Assembly: GCA_023627715.1 (NCBI GenBank) | Contig: JAMAHW010000004.1 | Span: forward strand, 372,001-436,000 | DNA from: Periconia sp. R9002 | Taxonomy: Eukaryota > Ascomycota > Dothideomycetes > Pleosporales > Periconiaceae | Length of the DNA stretch: 64,000 nucleotides | Reading direction: 5' to 3' | Part shown: in pieces, positions 43,247-55,220 of the stretch | Layout of the letters: each line of letters opens with the position of its first letter | Position numbering within the stretch: the first letter of the stretch is position 1 | Program-made: the position numbers and the translations under genes | The notes under the pieces: generated by a model | The model's database searches: none | Seen by the model: the letters and a program-made list of their open reading frames with translations, nothing else | Told to the model about the DNA's origin: nothing

Positions 43247-46200
43247 TTGAATGAACGGAGTCATTATCGAGAGATTGATGTGAATTCTATTGAATATTGT
43301 CATTATATAGATCCAAAATGATCAGCAGATGTAGATAGCATCAACGACTGACCGCTTACTCGGTCAAATGGCGTTTCCAAACAGGATGGGACCCCCGGTC
43401 CACACCTCGCAACGCTAACCATCCCAGACGCCCCTCAAACCTGACATCCCCGGAACTCCAGCTTCCTCTGGCCCTCGCCGATCTAACCCGACCAGGGCAA
43501 CACTTTATTTGGGCAGCCATGCCCAAGTATGTTGTCCCATTGGTTGATTTATCCAAAAAAGCCTAGACGCCAACTGATCTCCCGCCTCCTCGCCGGGGTC
43601 ACACTTGGATAGCTAGTGGCTAAAACTTCGATGAACTAGTGCAAAAAGCGGATTTCTTTCCCCTTCATAAACAGCTCGTGTCCGAATACCGCGGGCTCAA
43701 GACCCTTACAGCTCCACATATATGGCTTTGAGGATCTTTTATCTCCGGACAAAAGCTGGCAGAATACTAGGAGTCTTCTTATCTACCAATGTGGTATTTT
43801 CTCTACAATAGTATCGCTCAAGAATGCACGCTTTGACAAAGATACTACAAGAGGTACCTAAAGAAGTGTTATCACTTACCTAACACAATACCAATCTCCA
43901 ACGCCATCTTGCGAGGACAGGACATATCAACGCCCGCGTGATGAATTCCAGCAACGTCCATATTCCATTGGTTCAAAAGTCCCAACTATTTCTTCACCAA
44001 TAACGCCGCATGGACAGACCGGTCCACCGGAACCATACTTCCCCGCAGCCCAAAAGGAAGCCGTTTGGTGCTGACAACCGACGGCGCAGGGGAAAACATG
44101 TACAGAATTATTGCAGGCACATTTGGACCCCGCCTCTAGAACTACGAAACGATGGATGGACCCAGAGAGACCTTAGATATGTATCTTGTTGGACAATGAT
44201 AAAGAAGTGCCAAAGACGGAGGGGACACCGTTGATTGCTATTCTACGGTTAGTTAAATGTCTGTGAAATAGTTCGTGACTAGACGTCAAGGTGTGAGAAA
44301 AGGCTTCTTTTCTACAAGCAATCGAGGGCGGGATAATTCCGGGTTGGTCACAGCACACACCATGCCGTGGTCGCAACGTCTATTGCGACCAAAATGAAGA
44401 TGATGTTTTAGCGGCCCGATGAAGCTTGGAATTTTTTGTGTGTGAACGATTAGGAAGGGTTCTACCTAGAAAAACATAATAGTAAGAAACCAAAAAAGGC
44501 GGACAACCTTTGATACCAAAAAATATGTCAAGGGCGCCATATGAGACTAACTGTCGTACAGTAGTCCTGGGTAACCAGACCTATCCGTCCATATCGTGAC
44601 GTGAAGCTTGAATTCAGACTAACTAGTTATTCAAGAAGCCATCGTCAATGAACTTGGCAAACTACAGTATCTTACCATGCATCTTCCAAGAGCAAGCCCT
44701 TGGACAACCCCCGCGATTTCCCAAGGTGCTAGCTACCGGTAGAGAACATCAGCAGCGACCTAAATAACACAAACGACGATAGCTTCAACACGGCGCAATA
44801 TCAAAACGAAGCGGGTGACAGCGAAGGCGTGCGCCAAATGAATCGAAAATCGAGCTGAACTACGAGGTTGCGCGACCCGCGTCTTGTGCGAAATGCGGGG
44901 GAGGGGTAAGTTTGGATTCATGGTGCAAACATTCAACAGGACCTAGATTCTGCCACTTCATCACTTTTGCTTTCTTACATCACTCACTCATCCATCAGCA
45001 AGTCGTGTTTTTCGATGAGAAATCTGCGAGAGTGGAACTGCGTCAATGGACTGTAGGTTAAACGGTGGCACATTGCATTGCAGGGGTCGGAGGGTGCGAG
45101 AACAGGTACACGCGTTCGTCTCTTCAGCATCGGGCCTCCGATCGATGATGTTATTAGTCCGACGTGGCGGGGGAAGAGGTGCTGTTGTTTGGGCAACTTT
45201 GATGGGCGCAGGTCGGATATTAATGCCAACTCAATTGGGGGCTGTTTGAGTGACGATCCCGAGCAATGCATCTCCGACTTTTTCTTCTCTCCATCACCGT
45301 TCACGATGTCCATCCCTTACCAGAAGTAAGAATGACGCGAAACGTGTAGTTTGATGATTGGAAATGGTGCTACAGGCGATCTTATTAAGGCAGGCTGTCA
45401 TACCGGAATCCATCGAAACGCATCGGAATTCTTTAGAAGGTCCAAGTACTACGGTGACGATGTTAAATGATCATGACTTCTCAATCGAGAGCGATTGAGA
45501 GTTGATTGTCCTGACGCTCAGCTAACGTCGTAGCAGTAGCACATAGTCGATGCCCCCAAACATCGCGATGAACAGCTTTTGTAATCGTACGTACTAACGA
45601 TGGGAATATGCGGTAATGCACGACGGCAGGCCTTTTTTTATTAAACAAGCGCCCGTTCAGCTGCGGATCTAACAACACGACATGGGGGAAGATGGGCTAA
45701 AGCCCGCATGGCAATCGACCCACGCAACACGCTTGCCATGCAGTGGCATGCACGTAATATGTGTATACACTGGCGATTACAGAGAGAGAAAGAGGGTCTC
45801 TGCAAGACTCAAACGTCAGACGGGGATCCTCGAACGGGACAGGGGAGCACAGCACGGAAGTGGCAAAAGGCTTGATTGAGTGTACTGTACCAGGAACAAG
45901 ACAGCAGAGCAGTCCTCGCCTGCTGTCACAAAGGGTACCGATCTGACGGGAGATGGAAGATCAGATCTTCGATGGAGCCGTGACGCATCGTCGATGTTGG
46001 ACAGAAGGAGCAAGCGAAAAGTTCAAACTTCAGACTGAGGGCTTTGTACGGAATGGGGGCAGCTATCCTGGCTGCCGGCGTGCTTGTCTCAAGACCCAAC
46101 TGTCTTCAGTCGGACTCGACCCTGGGTTCGTTCGTTTCCCTCGGCTGCACTTCGCAACCAGGCCCTGGTAGACACGTCGCAGCCATCAGAAAAGCATAGC

Positions 46201-47140
46201 AACATCGCGCAAAAATACTCTGGCTGTAGGCTTGGCGAGCTATGCCCTTTGTGCCTTGGCCAATGCGCAGCCACGCCCAACTTTATCAAACCGCCTGCAT
46301 ACCAGATCGACGATCATTTCCCTGTCCGAGCTAGCCGACGTCAAATCATCCTTTGAATCAACATCGAGATGCTGTTTGTTTGTTTTTTTCTCCACGATTT
46401 CGATCCACGACGTAGCCATACATGTGCCACATGGGGTTCACGGAATAGGTAGGGCGGTAGCTTTGTCTTATCCTTTTGGCACCATTGGGTCACTGCAGAG
46501 TGTCAAAGGGAGCCCAACCCATCCGGATTAGGCACTGCATGGTTTCTCTTATTCGCCAAAAATATGAAACATAGGGTTAAGTTGCAAACTCATTTTCGGA
46601 TCTGCGGGTGACACAGACAAGACAGATTTTTTCTGGATGTGCTAGTTTTTTTTGGAACCCAATTTCACTTCCGCACACGGCAGTAGACATGGTGAGGTTT
46701 GGGGCACTTTTTGGATGCGAAATGGGTATCTTGAATTCATCTGAACATGACTGTAGAGCTATCCTAGTAGAAATAATGGCAAAGTGAAACAAAGACCTGC
46801 TTTGCGCTCTTGCACTTGGGCTTCAGCATGTTGCCCTGCTGCCTGGTATGGTCCTCCCACCTTCCCCGTATCTCCCCCCTCTTCGGCCATTTCTTCGGCG
46901 CCACACAATTCCTTGGTGGGGGGTTATTCTCGTAGCGGCCTGGGGGTATACGCCTGGGGCGTCGGCATCCCTGATAGTGGGACGTGTATAACGGCTGTCC
47001 TTGGAAAAATGAAACTGGACATGGCCGGCGCAATGGGATCTCGGGCAAATGGTTGCTTGACGCCGCGATAGAATCATGATAGGATGATGTTGCTTTGGTT
47101 GCTTAAGAGATAGGTGGAAGCGCAGATGGGGTGAGGCGGT

Positions 47141-47602
47141 TCAACCGGCGCAGTACCCAGTCATACGAGCACAATGGTTGCAGTAGTAGATGTTGGTGCC
47201 GAATTGGATCATTCCAGAGTCGCTCTCGCGACGACATCGCGAGCAGCAGAGCATAGGTGAGAAGGTTCTGCTGGTGGAAGAGGTGGCCGAGTCGGAGTCG
47301 CTCGATGAAGTGGACGAGTTTGGTTGCAATGGTTGAGCAGTGGGCCTGTGGGCGGCTTTGGTCTGCAGCTGGAGGAGCTTGGACGAGTCTGCATGCGACG
47401 ACGACGACATCCAGTACTGTGAGCCAATATCGCGAAAGGCCAACAAGGGGTTTCTTGGGTCTGGGAGGATGTCTGGTGAATAGGCAGACAGAGGGCTGGT
47501 GGTGGGTGTCTCGTGAGAGAAGTGGGCCGAAGTGGTGACGAGGGGAATGGAGAAGTAGCAGGCTGGTGACGAACTCATGTGGGTGTTGTAGACGACGGGC
47601 AT
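47141..47602 (-). CDS. small protein with C-terminal zinc-ribbon-like motif
   Basis: From the ATG at 47602 the frame gives 153 residues; the upstream extension has no good initiation context. Most of the protein is Ser/Thr/Pro-rich and disordered. The last 40 residues are distinct: LCCSRCRRESDSG, then MIQFGTNIYYCNHCARMTGYC. Two CxxC pairs about 20 residues apart suggest a small treble-clef or zinc ribbon. I believe similar C-termini occur in uncharacterised Pezizomycotina proteins, but I cannot name a family. No signal peptide. Function unknown. Confidence 0.65.
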   Translation of the reverse strand: MPVVYNTHMSSSPACYFSIPLVTTSAHFSHETPTTSPLSAYSPDILPDPRNPLLAFRDIGSQYWMSSSSHADSSKLLQLQTKAAHRPTAQPLQPNSSTSSSDSDSATSSTSRTFSPMLCCSRCRRESDSGMIQFGTNIYYCNHCARMTGYCAG

Positions 47603-49387
47603 GTTAAAGAGGGAAGGCGACGAGTATGTAATATGTATGTAGATCAAACTCGAGGGAGGTGCGGGTTGTACAAGGGTTGGGGGGAGGACTGGGCGCGTGT
47701 CTGATATACCTTCCAGCGCTACCGCGGGCGTGGGCGAGGGTTCATGTTCATCGAGCGATGCAAACTGGTGCCAATCCGCTTGGCGCCGCTCCGGGAATTT
47801 TCTTACAGACTTGCAGGCTAGTAGGCACAGAAGTTAGTCAACTTTTGTGCTGTGTGCTGTAGCTGTTTGACAATCGAGGTGGGCGTTGGGGAGATCGCTC
47901 ACAGCCAGTGCGATCTAGATGCCATGTCGACGCTTCCGTTTAGCGCCCGCGGACGCGATAAGGCTGGCCGCCGCTGGCCCACTCATCAACTGACCGTGGC
48001 CCTATTGAATACCCTTTGCCACGCCCCTCTTGCACGCACGCGTCTTCTACTGAGAGACACATCGAGATCTTGGCCCTTCATCGACTTTTCGCTCTCCCAT
48101 CCCCGCGTCATGGGCGTTTCTGCTGCATGCCCGAGAAACGCACTTGACTGACTCCTAATTGATGCCATCACGGGCTGGCTTTCGCCGCGTCGTCTCCAAG
48201 ACACGGGCGGAACCAAATCAAACCCTATCCGCACTTCACCGAGTTGCTAAGTGACCTTGGAGTCTATTCTGCTCGGCACTGGCGGCGAGGGGATAGCTAC
48301 GCCGCGGCGCCGCGGGATGGACAACTAATGCTAGCGGTACATAGATGTGTGGCTCTAAAGCATAAGCCACCCTCTTCAGACGAAGCGATACAGTAAACAG
48401 GTACAGTAGTAGTTATCACTGGTACATGGACTATGGACGACGAACGTGCGGGGGCTTGCGGATGCGACGCCAATATCACGCCCCTCAAACTCCAGTGTCT
48501 CCTGAGCAACGCCTGATATTTCCCTACCACGCCTACCTGCCTCGGTCGAGCTCCATGTTGGAAGCTGTTCAGGCAATCCGGACTGGTGGGGAGAGGTCTA
48601 GACCGCATCACTGCCTGTCCAGCCGTTACATACCTAACATTGATTGAAAAATGTTCCTTGTGCTAGGAAACGGAGAGTGGCCGTTTCAGTGCCAAGCACA
48701 AGTACAACGAAATCAAAGTGCACAATTATGTAACTATCCGCTGACTTCATACATGTAGAGGTACGTCCATATTGGCTCGGATAGAGAATCCTAAGCATTA
48801 CATACTGGTTGCAGTCTTTCACAGTAACGTACAGTCAGCTTACCACGCACGACATGCATGGTAGCACCTCGGCAGCGTCATAGCTTTTTGCTGTCAAGGG
48901 CTGCGGGGCAGTCAGTGTCTTCAAACCAAACATTCACCTGAACGAATGTGGCAGCATGTCATGAGGCGCAGGCTTATCATGTACAATTCAAAGGAGTAAC
49001 TATAAGACTGCAAAGACCCTCATTCGAGCCAATCTGCGTCGTCTCAAAGTACATTGGATGTACCTGTACATAATATTATCCCCTCTGCTGCTGGGCGTGG
49101 GAGGGGCAAGTTTTTATCAGGATGCACCGATCCAAAACAACAAGTGAGGCCTAACCAGCCCGGCCGGCGTTTCCTACTGGTCTTTAATCGTTGCCAGAGC
49201 ATCCTCCTCCTCTTTCTTCTTTGGCAATCAAAGTCATTCTTCGTCATCCTGTCTCGTATCCACTTGCCGCCGCGAGCGCATCGCATCTTTCGCTTCTTCT
49301 TGTCGCCCCACCACCACCACCTTTTGCTGCCTGCCCCTCCTTCCATCGCAACCGCACTTCCGCCCTCTCCGACACTGCGCATCCACC
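47603..49387. promoter_or_regulatory. divergent spacer zinc-ribbon gene / 6PGL
   Basis: About 1.8 kb separating two divergent starts. GC-rich patches at 47.9-48.3 kb. The last 200 bp before 49388 are pyrimidine-rich, consistent with the 6PGL leader. No further gene seen. Confidence 0.45.
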
Positions 49388-50176
49388 ATGGGCAAACCCC
49401 CGAATCTATTCGCCTTTCAGGGCACCGACGAACTCGCCCCGAGCCTGCGCGCCTACATCCTCGATGCTCAGAATAGCGCTCTCACCCGACACCAAGTCTT
49501 TCGCGTTGCTGTGTCTGGTGGTTCGTTGCCCAAAGTCCTCGGCCAAGCACTACTGCGGGAGTCGACGGGTGAAGGAAGTGTGCAGTTCGACAAGTGGGAA
49601 ATCTTCTTTGCCGATGAACGAGCAGTGCCTTTGGACCATGAGGACAGCAACTACAAGTTAGTCAAGGAGGAGATTCTGGACAAGGCTCCCGCCGAGCTTG
49701 GCAAACCAAAAGTACACCCCATCGACGTCAAATACCTGGATGACGTCCAAGAGTTGGCCGATCAATACGAGCAGACTCTCGTCAGCACTTTTGCTTCGAG
49801 AGACAGTGTGAGGCTGCCCATGTTCGACCTGCTCTTGCTAGGCTGTGGCCCCGATGGTCACACCTGCAGCCTGTTTCCTGGCTCTCCTCTCTTGCGCGAA
49901 AACGACGCTTGGGTTCTCCAAATCTCAGACTCGCCGAAGCCCCCACCGAAACGAATCACGCTGTCGCTGCCGGTCGTAACCCACGCCATCAAGATCGCCT
50001 TTGTGGCTACAGGAGGTGGAAAGAAGGATATCATGAAGCAGATTTTTGACACAGATGAGGGTCGCCAGCTACCCTGCGGTCTAGTCAACGCGCAGGCACA
50101 AGAAAGGGTCAGCTGGTTTGTCGACTATCCCGCAATTGAAGGTGTTTCGTTCCCCGCTCGCCGCGGAAGTCTGTAG
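49388..50176 (+). CDS. SOL3: 6-phosphogluconolactonase
   Basis: Second step of the oxidative pentose phosphate pathway: hydrolyses 6-phosphogluconolactone to 6-phosphogluconate after glucose-6-phosphate dehydrogenase. Single exon, 262 residues, ATG in context ATCCACCATGGG. Family blocks: FRVAVSGGSLPKVLG (phosphate-binding loop), KWEIFFADERAVPLDHEDSNYK, FDLLLLGCGPDGHTCSLFPG with the catalytic-site His, and KRITLSLPVVTHAIKIAFVATGGGK. Length and order match eukaryotic monofunctional Sol-type enzymes. Cytosolic; no targeting signal. The yeast paralogue name is used for orientation only. Confidence 0.96.
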   Translation: MGKPPNLFAFQGTDELAPSLRAYILDAQNSALTRHQVFRVAVSGGSLPKVLGQALLRESTGEGSVQFDKWEIFFADERAVPLDHEDSNYKLVKEEILDKAPAELGKPKVHPIDVKYLDDVQELADQYEQTLVSTFASRDSVRLPMFDLLLLGCGPDGHTCSLFPGSPLLRENDAWVLQISDSPKPPPKRITLSLPVVTHAIKIAFVATGGGKKDIMKQIFDTDEGRQLPCGLVNAQAQERVSWFVDYPAIEGVSFPARRGSL

Positions 50177-50502
50177 GTTTAAACCTAGCATCGCAGACAA
50201 GGAACAAGGGATAGGCATCACGGTTAGACTGGATGACTGGGAATGATGGACTTGATGGGCCTTTCTATCCCTCAATGGCTGAATTCCAATTAGACTGTCC
50301 TATTTTCTGTAGAGGATACCACTATATGAATATCACATGCGTATTTGTACTTGCGGCAGTTGGACCAATGAGAGTAGCAAACAATTACGTCTTGGCATAC
50401 AAGGTGATAAGCGATAAGCCGTCGCTTCATGTTTGTTTGGGTTGTTTGACCGACAAATCCTGACCAGACAACCATCGCAGCACATCATTTCACTCCGACA
50501 TA
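50177..50502. other. short tandem-gene spacer
   Basis: About 326 bp between the 6PGL stop and the proposed start of the next plus-strand gene. Nothing specific seen. Confidence 0.4.
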
Positions 50503-52203
50503 ATGCCTATTCCAACGCTTGCTTCGTCCTTGAAATTGCGAAGTCTCAGGAGGGGCACCGCTACACAATCACAAGTATGATAACATTGCCCATCCCAGAG
50601 GAAGCTGGAGACTGATTCAGGAAAGCTCCACGACGAAGTGGGTAGCGAATCTACCAACTCTAACTCCGTAACACACAATGCCGGTGACGAACAGAAACGC
50701 CGTAGCTTCCTGCCTCAACGTGGCCTCCCAAAAACTGCCTCCCGGAGTGACGCGTCAACGCAGAAGTCACAATCTCGAGATAACCCTTCGAACGCAAAAG
50801 AGCCATTGAACGAACGAGTGCCTACCGACACACAACAGCATGTGAATACATCTGGAGTCCAATCCGGTCGTTCGCGGCCACGCTCCTTATATCAACCTCG
50901 TACCATGAAACAGGACGCCGTCGTCGAAAGGGACGAAACGCATTCTTCCCATTTGGGCAACAGAAACAACAAGCCTTTGCTATCTACGGGATTGCAGCGC
51001 TCAGCGTCCTTGAGGAATCCTGAAGCCTCAAATCAAACAACAGTATCTGCCAACACCCGTAGTCACCTTCGAACTCGGTCTACTGCGACAGCTTTGTCTA
51101 AAGGAAGTAGAGAAGTTGGACCGCATAAAGAGCGTCCAAGGTCATTAGTGGGAGCGCCTAGTCACAACACAAAATCAACATTTGGAACGGACATTGCCAA
51201 TAATGCTAATCCGCCGCGAGCATCTGCCAGACTAGAATCTCTCAATCGATCCAGTAGTACAAGGGCGAAACCCGAACAATCACGCGGCCCTACAGCTGCT
51301 AGCGCAGAGCCTACTGGCCATGATGCATCCCAATCTCACGCCAAACGCCGCGAGGCTGCAAAAGAGGAATCAAGGAAGTTGGCTCGTCCAGCATTCTCAA
51401 CACTTCAACAGCATTTCACCCCCCGAAAAGCAGGCAAGGCAGCAACGTCGACATTTCTAAATCCACCTCTTGATATCTCTAGTACACATCTTCCGCCAGA
51501 GGTTATGATACTCCAATCTGAGCTCTTGCAACTCCATCTTTTCCATGCGACATCATCCCAAATACATAAGCAATGGGAGCTTAGTGCGCAACAGGCATTG
51601 CGAGAGCAATTCGACGAAGTCGCAAGCTTGTATCAGGTCATGCGAGAATATGAGCGGCACGGCGTGGAACAAAAGAACCTCGAAGCTCTCCGTGATTGGA
51701 ATCAAGCAACTCCGTCATCTGGACTCATCAAACACCTCCAAGTGCTTTCAGGGCCGCTCAACGAAGTGCCAACCCTTTTGGATGCTGGTGGCCGTTACGA
51801 TGAGCTCGTGCGTCAATTTGAACAATGGATGGTGCAGGTTGAGGGCATACGGTCGCTGCGGAATGGCAACGCTTCGGGCGGGTTGCGTGAGATTGGTTCC
51901 ATTGAGGGTCTAGGGGACTGGTGGAAGGAAGAGAATCAAGCCTTGACACGAAAGCTAACATCGTTCTTACGCGATCTGGATAGTCTTCAGGTTCCAGCAC
52001 CGGGTTCAAGCATTGCGTATATAGTTACCATTTGCAAACAGCTTCTGGATGGGCTGGTGTCCGAGCTTCAAGTCATGCAAACTATCACCTCAGATGTGGT
52101 GGCCAGAGAGGAGCAGTGGATAGAGGATCGGTTGCAAATGATTGCCCAAAATATCGGAGTAATGCTGGAAAGCAATGAGGATAATGAAGCTTGGCGCTTT
52201 TAG
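50503..52203 (+). CDS. basic N-terminal, coiled-coil C-terminal protein of unknown function
   Basis: The open frame runs from about 50584 to 52203, but its first in-frame ATG is at 50905. A better N-terminus may come from an exon at 50503-50574 (MPIPTLASSLKLRSLRRG...) spliced to 50611, giving 554 residues. The intron would be only 36 nt, unusually short, so the start is uncertain. Residues 1 to about 270 are Ser/Arg/Lys-rich, positively charged and probably disordered. From LPPEVMILQSELLQLHLFHATSSQIHKQWE onward the protein is helical with coiled-coil character to the end (EEQWIEDRLQMIAQNIGVMLESNEDNEAWRF). A basic tail plus helical bundle resembles microtubule-binding augmin or kinetochore subunits in general layout only; no family is claimed. 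Confidence 0.6.
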
Positions 52204-53222
52204 TGGCACCAAGAGATTGAACAGAGAACTTTTGAAGTCAGCGACTCCGACATCTCATTCGGTTGCTAATGATGACCAGCAGGCCTGCTGACGAAACATG
52301 GCAGGCCTCTTACTATCAGAAGCTCTAGTCTACATACCCTCTTGGTGTTTTGAAGCACAGCACCGTGCATGGTGTTCCATCCATGGATGACACCAGCATT
52401 CGTTGACACATCATGCCCAATCGTATTAGGTATCTGGATGACAGTGTGATGCTGATTTGGCAGCTACCACGCTCAATTGAAAATGATTTGATGGTTTTGT
52501 AAGGTTGGCCCGACTGGTGCAATATTGATCCTTGATACGATATGCGACGCTCTCAGTGCTAGCAGCCACGCTAGGCCTATAAGAGAAGGTGCTCCTTCAT
52601 TCCTGTATGACTAAGGATTATCACTCAGCAGTCTGTCGCTTTGTGACTCGTTTCCCATCATCACTTCACAGCTACATTTTTGTTGCTGCTTGCGTGAGAT
52701 TATGCAGGTACCTCAGTACCTCTTGAAGTCGTTCACAGGAACAAGCATCCAGCGTGTACCCATTGCGTCAACAAGTTTTCCGGCTATTTTTTTTGTCGCC
52801 CTTGCGTTGTTGCATGACGTTTCTTGTCCAGTTTACCTTTTCTCACCATTCGGGCTCTTCAAACTGCATTCAAATTGCAACGATTCCGTCTTTGTCACAC
52901 GCAGCGGGGCACCACGGCACTCGGATGCAGTGATGAGCCCTTAGTGATGACTTGACATTCGAGCCATAATCGACCTTCGAGAGCATTTTGCATACAGTGC
53001 TTTATATCCTCCTTCAACATTCACACTCGCCCTTCAGCTTTCTTGGTCTGCCCAGTCTTCGGATCGTTTTTCGATTTGCATATCTGATAGACGTGCCTTG
53101 TTTGCTCATCATTTAGCTTTAGTTGCATTCCATGATTACACGAGAAGCCAATACCAATACGCTATCCGAAACCAATAGCTTGTTAACGAAAAAGCACACA
53201 CTACTGTGAGCCATTCCCACTG
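52204..53222. promoter_or_regulatory. spacer upstream of microexon gene
   Basis: About 1 kb between two plus-strand genes. It includes an AT/CT-mixed stretch at 52.9-53.2 kb that probably holds the promoter and leader of the next gene. No other gene supported. Confidence 0.45.
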
Positions 53223-55220
53223 ATGGCTTTGAACTTGGATCGGAAACGATCACGCGAGGAAGAGGATATAGTTGATTTCCAACGGATGCGCAGGGATTTG
53301 TCAACCACCAGTAACCCATTCGAAAACCAACCCCGGCTCCCGCAGCATACCGGTCACTACTCTCTTGGTGGGCAGGCCTTAGTAAGTTTCCGAGCATCAC
53401 CACCCTTACAAACATCGGCTGGTCTGTCAGCACGATCTCCCACGGTGGGGAAATCGGTCCCACTTGCTCCGACTCAAGATCATGGCAAATATCTACCTGA
53501 TCCCCAGTCTCCGTACAATCGGTTTCAACAGTCTCAATCACAATGGAGCGAAAGTACTTCAGGTAAGATCAAGCCCTCATTTTTCCCACTCGTCGCTGTT
53601 AGCATTGTGTGTCATTTTCTCCCATCGCCGCAGAGTACCAGGACCATGGTTTCATGGAAGTGTGAATTAGGTCTACGTATTTGTTGTTTGACTTATCGTA
53701 TTCACTTCTAAAGGGAGATTGCAGACTCCACAACTATCCATACACATGTGATGGAGCAGAACAGAACTGGCAACCATGAGCTCCGGGCCCCAGTTGGCAC
53801 TAACCCGGTGCCGCCTGCAACAGGGGGGTTGATTTGTTGTCCATCCGGATGTCGAGGCCAAGGATGCTCCGGCGCCCGCGCTTCGATGCGTCACCTTACT
53901 GCTGAGCTGCTATCGTTTAATTATAGGATAAAGTCACTCTCACAAAAGGACTATCAAATCCCTAGCCTTGTAAGTGAGCGCCCCGTGTCTTTGCTCTAAC
54001 GTCGGATCTATATGCGCCCATAAATGAACGATATCGCTGAGCACAAAACCCTCTAGTTGCCGGACCTCGAATCTGTTAATATCAAAGACTCAATCTCCCA
54101 CGCATTGGATTTGCTGAGACGGACTGATTCAGAACTAACAACATACCTCGAACACCTCACCTTATCAACTGGTTCTCCAAAGACCGCACCGCAGCCGCCC
54201 GATACACACGATATGAAAAGGGGTCAACCGCCTCTCGGTGAACACGGAGAGCAACCTTCGTCGGGCCGTCAACTCCCTGCTTCTAATCGTGGTCCCTCTG
54301 GATTTTCTCATTCAAACATCCCTTTAGACCGAAGTCGCAGCTACCCGTTCGGGGCCGACGGACAGTCTATGGCCAATTCGCCACACATTGCCCCCGCTCC
54401 CGCTTTTATCGCCCCTCAATCTCCCAGACAGATCCCTCAACTCTCAAGATCGGGAGTATTGCCGTCTCCGTCTTCGATTAGCACCAGCAGCCAATCCTAT
54501 GCGTCGCCATTCACATCACCCCCAGCAACAGCACAGGCTTCTGCACAGTCATCTCATTTACAAGACCTACAGCATCAAATCAGCGTTAAGACTCTTGCAT
54601 TCCAGACACTGCAGCGAGAGTACGACAGTCTCCTACAGCGACTAGAGCGACAGCAGATTAAGTGTGCCACGTTCGAGAAAAAGTCTGAGGTCAGTGAGGT
54701 GGAAATCAACACATTGTTAGACGAGAAAGAGAAGCTACAGGCACAAGTTGCTTCGCTCGAAACCCAGGTTGAAGAATTACAACAGAGTCGTGATGAAACG
54801 CGCCGCGATCTCGTTGCAAATGGAGCTCAATATATGCGCATTGTAGAAATGGCGAATCGATTACAAAACCAAGGCGCTGAAGACAAGAGGCGGTGGGAAA
54901 CTGAGAAAGTGGAGCTACAGCAACGAATCCGTGTGCTAGAAGAGGCAATGGTTACGGGTCCCGATGAACAAAATATGTCTTCAACATCGAATACCATGGC
55001 ACATGGAACGGGTGAGGGGCCTACAACGACATCTTCGGTCACCGAGACTCTTAACGTCTTACGCAACGAAGTCGGACGGCTACGACAACGGACGAGAACA
55101 CTCGAATCAGCCCTTCTTACCATGAAGGATGAAACAGTGACTATTCAAGAAACTGCCAGGAAGTTGGTGCAGTCGGGGGCAAAAATCGATGATCTTACAA
55201 GAGGGGTACTGGGTGAATGA
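53223..55220 (+). CDS. coiled-coil protein of unknown function with 28-nt microexon
   Basis: Exons 53223-53562, 53634-53661, 53714-53969 and 54057-55220 sum to 1788 nt (595 residues). All three introns (71, 52 and 87 nt) are GT...AG. The start ATG gives MALNLDRKRSREEEDIVDF, a basic and acidic, nuclear-looking N-terminus. Exon 3 carries a cysteine cluster (ICCPSGCRGQGC) followed by SMRHLTAELLSFNYRIKSLSQKDYQIPSL. Exon 4 begins LPDLESVNIKDSISHALDLLRRTDSELTTYLEHL, then a Ser/Pro/Gln-rich linker, then about 200 residues of strong coiled coil (LQRLERQQIKCATFEKKSEV... to RTLESALLTMKDETVTIQETARKL). I do not recognise the family. A structural or scaffolding role is inferred from the coiled coil only. 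Confidence 0.7.

Larger units (their letters stand above)
42140..47140. other. gene desert with one tRNA
   Basis: A 5 kb stretch in which only the tRNA-Thr gene is supported. The right of 42139 should hold the POB3 promoter. A 109-codon frame at 42557-42886 begins with ATG but has no recognisable domain and is not called. No transposon ends or coding relics were identified. Confidence 0.5.
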
